A DNA stretch of 64,000 nucleotides from Salibaculum griseiflavum (GTDB lineage: Bacteria > Pseudomonadota > Alphaproteobacteria > Rhodobacterales > Rhodobacteraceae): positions 140,793-204,792 of the forward strand of contig NZ_QETF01000005.1 of assembly GCF_003129565.1 (NCBI RefSeq). Direction: 5' to 3'. The translations under genes and the position numbers were made by a program. Below the pieces are notes generated by a model that was given only the letters and a program-made list of their open reading frames with translations, was not told where the DNA came from and made no database searches. Of this stretch, positions 17,985-25,643 are shown piece by piece (the first letter of the stretch is position 1; every line of letters starts with the position of its first letter).

Positions 17985-19259
17985 TCAAACCGGGATACGT
18001 GTGACGATCAGCTTGTCGATGCGGCGGCCATCCATGTCGACGATCTCGATACGCCAGCCTTCGACCTCGATGTCCTGACCCTCGATGGGCATGTCGCCGA
18101 GCCGTGACAGCACCAGCCCGGCCACGGTGTCGTAAGTCGGCTCCAGTTCCAGGGCGAGGCCCAGCCGGTCGCGGAACTCGTCCACTGGCATGGCGCCGGA
18201 CACCACCAGCGACCCGTCGGCCCGGTGGATGAATTCTGGCGGGCGCTCCTCGGGTTCGTCAAAGCCGCCGGCGATCGCGCCCAGCACGTCCATGGGGGTG
18301 ACGACCCCCTTGAAATGGCCATGTTCGTCATAGACCAGCACCATGTGGCTGAGCGATTGTCGCAGCCGGTCGATCACTTCGAGGGCGGGCAGGCTTTCAG
18401 GAATAACCGGCCCCGGGCGGGCGAGGGCGGCGGCGTCGAAACCGGACGCCGTGCTGTCGAGGATGTCGCGGCTGTGCAGGACGCCGATGATGTCGTCAGG
18501 GCCGCCCTGGCGCAGGGGCAGGCGAGAATGGCCCGATGTCCGGAACCGCGCGAGGATCTGGTCGCGGCTTTCACCGACTTCGGCGATCTCGACATCCGGG
18601 CGCGGGGTCATCAGGCCGCGTGCCCGCCGGTCGGAAAACCGCATGACACCCCCGATGAGGTCCTTTTCGGCGCGGTGGATGACACCGGCGCCGGCCGCCT
18701 CGGACAACATGTACCGAATATCCTCGTCGCTGACCGGCGCCTCCTGCCGGTCGGTCTGGCCCAGCAGCCGCAGCAGCAGGCGCCCGGATCTGTCGAGCAC
18801 CCAGACCACGGGACCGGCGATGCGCGACAGAACCAGCATGACCGGGGCAACGCGCGCGGCGACTCTTTCCGGGGCGGCCAGGGCGATCTGTTTGGGAACA
18901 AGCTCGCCCACGATCAGGGACAGGTAGGTGATGGCGATGACGACAAGCCCGACACCGACTTCGTCCGCAAAACGTGCCGGCACGCCAAGGGCGGGCAGGT
19001 ATTCGGCCAGCCGCACACCGATCGTGGCCCCCGAAAAGGCACCGGCCAGCACGCCGACGAGGGTGATACCGACCTGAACGGTGGACAGGAACCGCCCCTG
19101 GTCATCGGCCAGGCGCAGGGCGATGCGCGCGCCTTGCGACCCTTTGGCGGCGTCGGCCTCCAGCCGGGAACGGCGGGCGGCGACGACGGCCAGTTCCGAC
19201 ATGGCCAGGAAGCCATTCAGGCAAACGAGGCAAAGAACAAGCAGGATTTCAAGAAACAT
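17985..19259 (-). CDS. CNNM / CorC-HlyC-like membrane protein (hemolysin family)
   Basis: 424 residues: DUF21 (CNNM) membrane domain at about 1-170 with three to four helices (start MFLEILLVLCLVCLNGFLAM), paired CBS domains at about 200-325 (RGLMTPRPDVEIAEVGES; GVVTPMDVLGAIAGGF), and a C-terminal CorC/HlyC domain at about 335-424. Family members act in Mg2+/Co2+ homeostasis; the hemolysin name is historical. Next to a cation pump on the same strand, which suggests a shared ion-homeostasis theme. A second relative is encoded at 27191-28480. Confidence 0.9.
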   Translation of the reverse strand: MFLEILLVLCLVCLNGFLAMSELAVVAARRSRLEADAAKGSQGARIALRLADDQGRFLSTVQVGITLVGVLAGAFSGATIGVRLAEYLPALGVPARFADEVGVGLVVIAITYLSLIVGELVPKQIALAAPERVAARVAPVMLVLSRIAGPVVWVLDRSGRLLLRLLGQTDRQEAPVSDEDIRYMLSEAAGAGVIHRAEKDLIGGVMRFSDRRARGLMTPRPDVEIAEVGESRDQILARFRTSGHSRLPLRQGGPDDIIGVLHSRDILDSTASGFDAAALARPGPVIPESLPALEVIDRLRQSLSHMVLVYDEHGHFKGVVTPMDVLGAIAGGFDEPEERPPEFIHRADGSLVVSGAMPVDEFRDRLGLALELEPTYDTVAGLVLSRLGDMPIEGQDIEVEGWRIEIVDMDGRRIDKLIVTRIPV

Positions 19260-19338
19260 GGCGCGACCCCGGCTGATATGCTGTCCCAGATAGCGACCGA
19301 AGCGCCGCCTTCAAAGCCGCTATCGGTCGGACAGGCCG

Positions 19339-19369
19339 AAAAAAAACCCGCGCAGCGGGCTGCACGGGT
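19339..19369 (-). terminator. Rho-independent terminator after the DUF882 gene
   Basis: On the minus strand ACCCGTGCAG-CCCG-CTGCGCGGGT forms a 10-bp stem (one G-U) followed by eight T. It ends the DUF882 transcript 29 bp after its stop. Confidence 0.85.
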
Positions 19370-19397
19370 CGGACCTTCGACAGGGTGCGCTGTGCGG

Positions 19398-19967
19398 TCA
19401 GCGGCCCCAGCTGCGGACGGGGCCGCAATCCATGTGAACGAAATTCGAGCCGGTATAGCGCCCGACACCGCCGGCGCGGCAGGCCTGGGCGGCCCGCGCC
19501 ATTTGGCTGACCGAGCGGCTGTCGAGCCTCAGGTCGGCGGCTTGGCCTTGCATGTGGAGTGAATTGCGCGCCACGCCGGACGACCGGCGGCGCAGCATGG
19601 CGTTGGTCTGTGGCGAACGGTATCCCGACAACAGAAGATAGGGCTCGTTCACGTCCATCAGGTTATGAGCGGCGGCCATGATGTCGATGGTCCGGGTGTC
19701 GATGTTATGGGTCTGTCCGTTGCGCCAGTCGCGCATGAAGCGTTCGACCTCGGCCACGGCCTCGCCGATATATTCGCCTTCGATCCAGTAGATCGTGTCG
19801 ATGCGTTCGCCGGTGCGCCCGCTATACATGCGCAGGCGGCGGATATCGCCGCTGCCGCGCAGGAACCCGGCCGCATTGGAAAAGGTAGGAGCCGCGGTGA
19901 TGGTGGTGGCCGCGAATGCACGCAGCAAGCCGCGCCTCGTGATGCCCGAAGAGCTGTCAGTCGTCAT
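19398..19967 (-). CDS. DUF882 / M15-like peptidase, Tat-exported
   Basis: 189 residues. A twin-arginine signal opens the protein (ITRRGLLRAFAATTITA, residues 9-25). The mature part carries the M15-type zinc site pattern: SLHMQGQAADLRL (His and Asp ligands, about residues 138-150) and FVHMDCGPVR (third His near the C-terminus), with SGYRSPQTN upstream. This family is related to D,D- or L,D-carboxypeptidases of peptidoglycan. It is divergent from an L,D-transpeptidase gene, consistent with cell-wall work. Its stop is followed by a strong terminator. Confidence 0.9.
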   Translation of the reverse strand: MTTDSSSGITRRGLLRAFAATTITAAPTFSNAAGFLRGSGDIRRLRMYSGRTGERIDTIYWIEGEYIGEAVAEVERFMRDWRNGQTHNIDTRTIDIMAAAHNLMDVNEPYLLLSGYRSPQTNAMLRRRSSGVARNSLHMQGQAADLRLDSRSVSQMARAAQACRAGGVGRYTGSNFVHMDCGPVRSWGR

Positions 19968-20306
19968 GTTAGAGCGCCTGTCCCGTCGCTTGTGTCACCG
20001 ACTTGTGCCGGTTTCTCTGCTATCTCATCCCCAGATGCATAATTTCTATGCCACAAATCGATTCGCGGACCAACCCCCGCGGGGCCGTTCCTGAGGGACA
20101 AGGTGAAAATCGGCAGATTTTTGCGCAAAAGGTCAGAAAACCCTGACTTGTGGCCTTGATGCCGCGCTGACCAATCTGGCAAGCGCAACGCGGCAACACC
20201 ATCACCGTGGTGTCGCCAGCTTGCGAGATTGTGAGTAGACTCGGTGATGGGAAGGGTGAACACACTGATCTCGATCAATAAACGTCCGTTTTATCTGAGG
20301 AATATC
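19968..20306. other. Divergent promoter region between the DUF882 and L,D-transpeptidase genes
   Basis: 339 bp with no gene. Two palindromes stand out: TTTTGCGCAAAA (20119-20130, perfect, 12 bp) and ACACCA-TCACCG-TGGTGT (20196-20213). Either could be a regulator site for one or both wall genes. No clear sigma-70 pair was identified. Confidence 0.45.
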
Positions 20307-21914
20307 ATGTCGGTGCTATCTGCAAATCGTTTCAGCCTCTTTATGGTGGCGTTGCTGGGGTTCGTCGTCACGATGCTTTCGGCGCCTGCTGACGCCCAGG
20401 TGACCGCCTTCCGCCAGGCCGTGGCCGAGAACGCGGCCCGGGATGAGGCGCTCGCCGAATTCTACCGTGCACGCGATTTCGAAGGCATCTGGACCGGCAC
20501 GACCAGTCGCGACCGGGCGCGGCGCAACGCGCTTCTGGGGGCCTTTGCCGATGCCGGCGATCATGGCCTGCCGACAGCGGATTACGACCCCGACCGGATC
20601 ATGGCGCAGCTTCAAGCGGCGGACACGCCCGCCGAAAAAGGCGCGATGGAGGTCTATCTTAGCCAGCTTTTCCTGCAATATGCCCGTGATGTGCAGACCG
20701 GCATCCTGCGCCCCGGCGCGGTCGTTTCCGCGATCAAGCGCGACGTGCCCTATCGGGGGCGGCTGGCCCTGATCACCGCCTTCGAGCGGTCCAGCCCGGC
20801 CGGGTTCCTGGCGTCGCTGCCGCCCAGTTCGCCGGAATATGCGCGCCTGCTGCGTGAGAAACTGCGCCTAGAGCGGCTTCTGGCCGAAGGCGGATGGGGC
20901 GCGCCGGTGCCTGGCGGGCGGCTCGAAACGGGGGCGTCCGGGCCTGCGGTCGTGGCCCTGCGCGACCGTCTTGTGCGCATGGGGTACATGAATCGCAGTG
21001 CCACCCAGGTCTACGACGCCGCGATCCAGGCGGGCGTGCAGCGGTTCCAGCAGGCCCATGGCCTGAACCCCGACGGCATCGTGGGCGAGGGCACGCTTCG
21101 TGCAATCAACGTGCCTGCCCAGACACGCCTGCAAAGCGTGATCGTCGCCATGGAGCGCGAGCGCTGGATGAACCGCCCGCGCGGGTCGCGCCATATCTGG
21201 GTGAACCTTACCGATTTCCACGCCATCATCATGGACAACGACAACCCGACTTTCGTGACCCGCTCGGTCATCGGCGCCCGCGACAGCGACCGCCAGAGTC
21301 CCGAGTTCTCGGATGTCATGGAATTCATGGTGATCAATCCCAGCTGGTATGTGCCGCGCTCGATCATCACCAAGGAATACCTGCCGATGCTCCAGCGCAA
21401 TCCCAACGCGGTCAGCCATATCGAGATCACCGATAGCCGTGGCCGGCGCATCAACCGGGGCGCGGTCGATTTCAGCCAGTATAACCGCAGCAACTTCCCC
21501 TACTCCATGCGCCAACCGCCCAGTCGGGGCAATGCGCTGGGGCTGGTGAAATTCATGTTTCCGAACCAGTACAACATCTACCTGCACGACACGCCGGCCA
21601 AGAACCTGTTCAGCCGCCAGACCCGCACCTTCAGCCATGGGTGCATCCGCCTGAACGATCCGTTCGAATTCGCCTACGAGCTGCTGTCGCGCCAGACCAG
21701 CGATCCGCAGGGCTTCTTCCACAGCCGCCTGGACACGGGCCGCGAGACCCGCGTGGACCTGGAAGATCCTGTGCCGGTGCATATCGTTTACCGGACCGCC
21801 TTTACCCATACGACGGGCCAATTGAATTTCCGCGAGGATGTCTATGGGCGCGATGCCCGGATCTGGCGGGCGCTGGCCAATGAAGGGGTGGCGGTTCGGG
21901 CCATCGGCGGCTAA
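20307..21914 (+). CDS. L,D-transpeptidase, YcbB type (periplasmic)
   Basis: 535-residue exported enzyme that makes 3-3 cross-links in peptidoglycan. The ATG at 20307 is preceded by TGAGGA and gives a signal peptide (SLFMVALLGFVVTMLSAPADA); the in-frame start 63 bp upstream lacks this. Domains: scaffold (about 30-200), peptidoglycan-binding domain (about 205-265, ASGPAVVALRDRLVRMGYM), and a YkuD catalytic domain with TFSHGCIRL containing Cys446. Length matches YcbB-like proteins. Transcribed away from a DUF882 peptidase, with lpxD 28 bp downstream. Confidence 0.93.
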   Translation: MSVLSANRFSLFMVALLGFVVTMLSAPADAQVTAFRQAVAENAARDEALAEFYRARDFEGIWTGTTSRDRARRNALLGAFADAGDHGLPTADYDPDRIMAQLQAADTPAEKGAMEVYLSQLFLQYARDVQTGILRPGAVVSAIKRDVPYRGRLALITAFERSSPAGFLASLPPSSPEYARLLREKLRLERLLAEGGWGAPVPGGRLETGASGPAVVALRDRLVRMGYMNRSATQVYDAAIQAGVQRFQQAHGLNPDGIVGEGTLRAINVPAQTRLQSVIVAMERERWMNRPRGSRHIWVNLTDFHAIIMDNDNPTFVTRSVIGARDSDRQSPEFSDVMEFMVINPSWYVPRSIITKEYLPMLQRNPNAVSHIEITDSRGRRINRGAVDFSQYNRSNFPYSMRQPPSRGNALGLVKFMFPNQYNIYLHDTPAKNLFSRQTRTFSHGCIRLNDPFEFAYELLSRQTSDPQGFFHSRLDTGRETRVDLEDPVPVHIVYRTAFTHTTGQLNFREDVYGRDARIWRALANEGVAVRAIGG

Positions 21915-21942
21915 TCCTGACCCCGAGCGAAGGGGGGTCGTC

Positions 21943-23004
21943 ATGCGCCACAGCCTGAAAGAGATTGCCGCGTCGCTGGGGGCAGAGACCCTTGGCGACG
22001 CGTCGCTTGTGGTGGACCGGCTCGCCGAACCGGGCGAGGCGGGGCCAGCCGACCTGGCCCTTGCGGTGACGCCGAAATTCGCGGACGAGCTGACCGCCAG
22101 CCGGGCGCGGGCCGCCGTGGTCTGGCCCGGTGCGGATCTGGCCGCGCTGGGGCTGGACGGGGCCATCGTAGCGCCACGCGGACGGTTTGCCATGGCCGGG
22201 CTGACAGCGCTGCTGGACGATGATTCGGCGTTTCGGGGCCTGACGGGGCAACATGCCAGTGCGGTGATCGATGCCAGCGCCAAGATCGCGGAAGACGTGG
22301 TGATCGGGCCATTCGTGGTCGTCGGTCCGGGCGTGGTGATCGGACCCGGCACGCGGATCGGGGCGCATGTCAGCATCGGCGCTGAAACCAGGATCGGCGC
22401 AGGGGCGACACTGCATGCCGGCGTGCGGATCGGCGCGCGGGTGCGGATCGGTGACTGCTTCATCGCCCAGCCCGGCGTGGTGGTCGGTGGCGACGGCTTT
22501 TCCTTCACCAATGCCGGTCCGTCCAACGTGGAACGCGCGATGCGCCAGCGCGGCGATGCGCCGCTGGACCCGCCGGAGGACGGCCGGTGGCACCGCATAC
22601 ATTCTCTGGGCGGGGTCGAAATCGGCAATGATGTCGAGATCGGCGCGAACAGCACCGTGGATGCGGGCACGATTCGTGCCACGCGCATCGGCGACGGCGT
22701 CAAGATCGACAACCTCGTTCAGATCGGACACAACGTGGTGCTGGGGCCCGACTGCCTGATCTGTGCCCATGCCGCAATTGCCGGGTCAAGCGTTCTGGGA
22801 CCACGGGTGATCCTGGGCGGCAAGTCCGGGGTGGCCGACAACCTGACAATCGGACGCGACGTGGTTGCGGGGGGCGGCGCGGTGATCCTGTCCAACATTG
22901 CTGACGGTCTGTTCGTCAGCGGCCACCCGGCCAAGCCCACCCAAGCGCATCGCGCCGAACAGAAAGCCCTGCGGCGCCTCGTCCGCGGGCCGGAGCGTGA
23001 ATAA
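21943..23004 (+). CDS. lpxD: UDP-3-O-(3-hydroxymyristoyl)glucosamine N-acyltransferase LpxD
   Basis: Third enzyme of lipid A synthesis: adds an ACP-borne 3-hydroxyacyl chain to the 2-amino group. 353 residues from the ATG at 21943 (MRHSLKEIAASLG) with AGGGGGG upstream. N-terminal uridine-binding domain (about 1-100), then a left-handed hexapeptide beta helix (repeats such as VVIGPFVVVGPG), catalytic His263 in DNLVQIGHNVVLG, and a C-terminal helical tail. Unusually it is not next to lpxA/fabZ here; instead an ACP and a ketoacyl-ACP synthase follow within 61 bp. Confidence 0.96.
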   Translation: MRHSLKEIAASLGAETLGDASLVVDRLAEPGEAGPADLALAVTPKFADELTASRARAAVVWPGADLAALGLDGAIVAPRGRFAMAGLTALLDDDSAFRGLTGQHASAVIDASAKIAEDVVIGPFVVVGPGVVIGPGTRIGAHVSIGAETRIGAGATLHAGVRIGARVRIGDCFIAQPGVVVGGDGFSFTNAGPSNVERAMRQRGDAPLDPPEDGRWHRIHSLGGVEIGNDVEIGANSTVDAGTIRATRIGDGVKIDNLVQIGHNVVLGPDCLICAHAAIAGSSVLGPRVILGGKSGVADNLTIGRDVVAGGGAVILSNIADGLFVSGHPAKPTQAHRAEQKALRRLVRGPERE

Positions 23005-23064
23005 CGGTTCCAATCGGCCCTGCTAGGCACTAAATCCACCGCAGGGAACCGCCAAGAGGACATC

Positions 23065-23328
23065 ATGAGCGACGCAATCGCCGACAAGGTCATCGCCATC
23101 ATTGCCGAGCAGGCCATGCTGGAGCCCTCGGACGTGAAATCCGAGCACACGCTCGAAGACCTCGGTATCGACAGTCTTGGCCTTGTCGAAAGCATCTTCG
23201 CCATCGAAGAGGCCTTCGATATCTCGGTGCCTTTCAATGCCAATGATCCGTCCGCGAGCGATTTCGACATCTCGTCGGTCCGGTCCATCATCGACGCGGT
23301 TGCGAAGCTGGTGAAGGATCAATCGTGA
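23065..23328 (+). CDS. Acyl carrier protein
   Basis: 87-residue acidic ACP with the phosphopantetheine site DLGIDSLGLVE (Ser37). It diverges from the housekeeping AcpP (long DPSASDFDISSV insert near the end), so it is probably a specialised carrier for the ketosynthase whose GTG start overlaps its stop (GTGA). Given lpxD just upstream, a role in an envelope lipid or hydroxy fatty acid is plausible. It does not match the long AcpXL of rhizobia. Good ribosome site (AAGAGGACATC). Confidence 0.9.
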   Translation: MSDAIADKVIAIIAEQAMLEPSDVKSEHTLEDLGIDSLGLVESIFAIEEAFDISVPFNANDPSASDFDISSVRSIIDAVAKLVKDQS

Positions 23329-24539
23329 GCCACCGGGTCGTCATCACCGGGGCCGGCACGATCAACGCCCTGGGCCACGATGTGCCCGCCACGCTGGAGG
23401 CCATGCGTGAGGGGAGATGCGGCATTGGCCCGCTGGACATCCGCGACGTGGACCGGCTGGCCGTGAAAATTGGCGGGCAGGTCACGGGGTATGACGAACA
23501 TGCCCATTTCAACCGCCAGCAAATCTCGCTTTATGATCGGTTCACGCAATTCACCCTGCTGGCCGCCCGTGAGGCGCTTGGCCAGGCGGGGCTGTCCTTC
23601 TCGGGGGATATGGCCGACCGGTCCGGCGTGGTGCTGGGCACGTCGGGCGGCGGGCTGAACACGCAGGATGAAAACTACCGGGCGGTCTACGAAGAAGGCA
23701 AGAACCGGGTGCATCCCTTCATCGTGCCCAAGCTGATGAACAACGCCGCCGCATCCCATGTCAGCATGGAATGGAACCTGCGCGGGCCGTCCTTTACCGT
23801 GGCCACGGCCTGTGCGTCGTCCAATCACGCTATGGGGCAAGCCTATCAGATGATCCGCTCGGGCATGGCCGACGTGATGATCACCGGCGGGTCGGAATCC
23901 ATGCTGTGCTTCGGGGGCGTCAAGGCCTGGGAAGGGCTGCGGGTCATGTCCAAGGATGCCTGCCGCCCCTTCAGCGCGACCCGCAATGGCATGGTTCAGG
24001 GCGAGGGGGCGGGCATTTTCGTCTTCGAACGGCTGGATCACGCGAAAAAGCGCGGCGCCGAAATCCTGGCCGAAGTGGCGGGGTTCGCCATGTCCTCGGA
24101 CGCCTCGGATATCGTCATGCCCTCGAAACAGGGTGCGGCGCGGGCGATTGCCGGTGCACTGCGCGATGGCGGGATCGACCGGGGGCAGGTGGGCTACATC
24201 AATGCCCACGGAACGGGCACGGCGGCCAATGACAAGACGGAGTGCGCCGCTGTGGCGGATGTGTTCGGGGCGCAGGCGGACAAGCTGATGCTCTCTTCGA
24301 CCAAGTCCATGCACGGCCACCTGATCGGCGGCACTGGCGCGGTGGAATTGCTGGCCTGCATCATGGCGCTGCGCGACGGTGTGATCGCGCCAACCATCGG
24401 CTACGAGGAATTCGATCCCGAATGCGCCCTCGATGTCGTCCCGAACGAGGCCCGTGAGGCCCGCGTCGAGGTGGCCTTGTCCAACGCATTCGCCTTCGGT
24501 GGGCTCAATGCCGTGCTGGCCCTGAAAAAGGCCCCCTGA
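23325..24539 (+). CDS. Beta-ketoacyl-ACP synthase, FabF/KAS II-like
   Basis: 404-residue condensing enzyme. The active-site triad is visible: Cys163 in VATACASSNHA, His295 in INAHGTGTAANDKTE and His332 in TKSMHGHLIGGTGAVE. GTG start overlapping the ACP stop fixes the start. It elongates acyl chains on the adjacent dedicated ACP. Whether the product is a fatty acid for lipid A or another envelope lipid cannot be told from sequence. A bidirectional terminator follows 10 bp after the stop. Confidence 0.92.
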   Translation: MSHRVVITGAGTINALGHDVPATLEAMREGRCGIGPLDIRDVDRLAVKIGGQVTGYDEHAHFNRQQISLYDRFTQFTLLAAREALGQAGLSFSGDMADRSGVVLGTSGGGLNTQDENYRAVYEEGKNRVHPFIVPKLMNNAAASHVSMEWNLRGPSFTVATACASSNHAMGQAYQMIRSGMADVMITGGSESMLCFGGVKAWEGLRVMSKDACRPFSATRNGMVQGEGAGIFVFERLDHAKKRGAEILAEVAGFAMSSDASDIVMPSKQGAARAIAGALRDGGIDRGQVGYINAHGTGTAANDKTECAAVADVFGAQADKLMLSSTKSMHGHLIGGTGAVELLACIMALRDGVIAPTIGYEEFDPECALDVVPNEAREARVEVALSNAFAFGGLNAVLALKKAP

Positions 24540-24548
24540 AACGCGAAA

Positions 24549-24571
24549 CGCCGCCCCGGTGTGGGGCGGCG
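24549..24571. terminator. Bidirectional terminator between the KAS and IalB genes
   Basis: CGCCGCCCC-GGTGT-GGGGCGGCG is a perfect 9-bp stem between convergent genes. Both flanks are moderately T-rich on the exit strand (TTTCGCGTTTC on the minus strand). Confidence 0.8.
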
Positions 24572-24596
24572 CCATTGATGATACCCGTTTTACGGA

Positions 24597-25199
24597 TCAG
24601 AGCGCGTCGAAGGCCGCGGTGAAGCCGGACAGGGAAATCGTCAGGATGACCTCCTGGTCGGGGGCCGCGAAGGGCACTAGGCGCAAGGTCGCGGCGGCGC
24701 CGGCCTTGAACAGCCCGACGTCCTCGGCGGTGAAACCGACCCGTGCGATGCAACCGCCCTGGTTGCAGGTCGAGAACTGGAAGCGCCGGGCGGTGCCGCC
24801 ATCGACCCGCAGGGTCAGTTGTTCGGTCAGCAGCGTGCCAAGGGGGGCGACGATCGTGGCCCCCGCGGCAGCCTGCCCCTCGGGAAGGCTGACCATGGAG
24901 ATCTCGGCCACGTCATTGCCTTCGTCATCGGAAAGCAACTGGTAGATCTGGCAGGGGTCGTCACCCTCTTCCGTGCGCAGGCAGCGCACGACCCAGTCGC
25001 CATGTTCCTCGCGGACATATTGCTGGCCGACCTGTGGCTCGCCGGCGACGGGGTTGCCGTCTTCATCGACCGGGGTGCCCATGTCGAGTTCGGCGGCGGG
25101 ATCCTGTGCCTCTTCGGTGGCGGTGTTGTCCTGCGCCGTCGCGGGCAGACCGAGCATGGCCAACACGGCGGCAAGCGGAAGGAGTTTCTGAAAGGTCAT
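24597..25199 (-). CDS. Invasion-associated locus B (IalB) family exported protein
   Basis: About 200 residues: signal peptide MTFQKLLPLAAVLAMLGLPA, an acidic linker (to about residue 60), and an IalB domain with GDWVVRCLR, DPCQIYQLL and a C-terminal GGCIARVGFT pair of cysteines likely forming disulfides. Periplasmic function is unknown; the name derives from Bartonella, but the family is widespread in non-pathogenic alphaproteobacteria. Two in-frame starts lie 12 and 30 bp upstream; the chosen ATG gives the best signal peptide. Confidence 0.88.
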   Translation of the reverse strand: MTFQKLLPLAAVLAMLGLPATAQDNTATEEAQDPAAELDMGTPVDEDGNPVAGEPQVGQQYVREEHGDWVVRCLRTEEGDDPCQIYQLLSDDEGNDVAEISMVSLPEGQAAAGATIVAPLGTLLTEQLTLRVDGGTARRFQFSTCNQGGCIARVGFTAEDVGLFKAGAAATLRLVPFAAPDQEVILTISLSGFTAAFDAL

Positions 25200-25335
25200 G
25201 TTTGCGTCCATTTCATTGTGGTCGACCACCGCCTAGCACGGATCGACCCGACTGTCAGACCCAATTTGCGCCCGAAAGCACCTCGGCAAGGCCTTGCCCA
25301 GTCGGTGCGCGCACACACTATGGCCCTGTTTTCAA

Positions 25336-25399
25336 AAATGAAAAAGGGCCCTTTCGGACCCTTCTCCATTTCTCCCTGTCGGACTTGGCCGACTTATCG
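25336..25399 (-). ncRNA. Candidate small RNA with GNRA-loop terminator (upstream of the IalB gene)
   Basis: On the minus strand a promoter-like TTGACG (25429-25434), 17 bp, TAGCGT (25406-25411) precedes about 64 nt that fold as GTCGG-N6-CCGAC followed by AAGGGTCC-GAAA-GGGCCCTT and then TTTTTCATTTTT, a good intrinsic terminator (25336-25363). No credible protein frame explains this terminator, and the IalB gene starts further downstream on the same strand. The opposite strand carries TCTCCCTGTCGGACTTGGCC (25371-25390), which is nearly the same as a motif in two other terminator-linked elements of this window. Confidence 0.4.
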
Positions 25400-25489
25400 T
25401 GGGGGACGCTACGAAAAGCCAAGGCCTCCGTCAACAGGCAAATGCGACAATCCGTCATGGGCCCCATTCCGTCCCGTGATGGGATGCAG

Positions 25490-25565
25490 AAAAAAGCCGC
25501 GCCCGGGGGCGCGGCAAGTCTGACAGGGAGGAATGCCCACGCCACGGGAGGACCGATGCGGCGGG
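25490..25565 (-). ncRNA. Candidate small RNA with two CCUCCC anti-SD motifs and a strong terminator
   Basis: Minus strand. A perfect 9-bp stem GCCGCGCCC/GGGCGCGGC (25496-25515) is followed by six T, an intrinsic terminator. The next gene to the right is divergent (starts at 25644), so the transcript must begin within about 130 bp and can carry no gene. It has CCTCCC twice (complement of 25546-25551 and 25526-25531) and the string ATTCCTCCCTGTCAGACTTG directly before the terminator. Repeated CCUCCC in short RNAs is a hallmark of the stress-induced cuckoo/CcsR-type RNAs of Rhodobacter. A weak promoter TTAACC-16-TAATCG is possible. Confidence 0.45.
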
Positions 25566-25643
25566 ACGATTAGAGACTGGCACAGAAGGGTTAAGAATGT
25601 ATCTTGACCGGGGCAACCGGGCGTGATCGCGAAAGGACAGGGT

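Noticed and set aside
16058..18004. 648-codon plus-strand frame opposite the P-type ATPase
   Set aside because: Antisense shadow of the ATPase gene, which has all catalytic motifs.
20868..22712. 614-codon minus-strand frame opposite the L,D-transpeptidase and lpxD
   Set aside because: Spans two well-defined genes on the other strand; composition is shadow-like.
25318..25545. 75-codon minus-strand frame across the small-RNA region
   Set aside because: Crosses two intrinsic terminators and lacks a ribosome site and any recognisable protein features.
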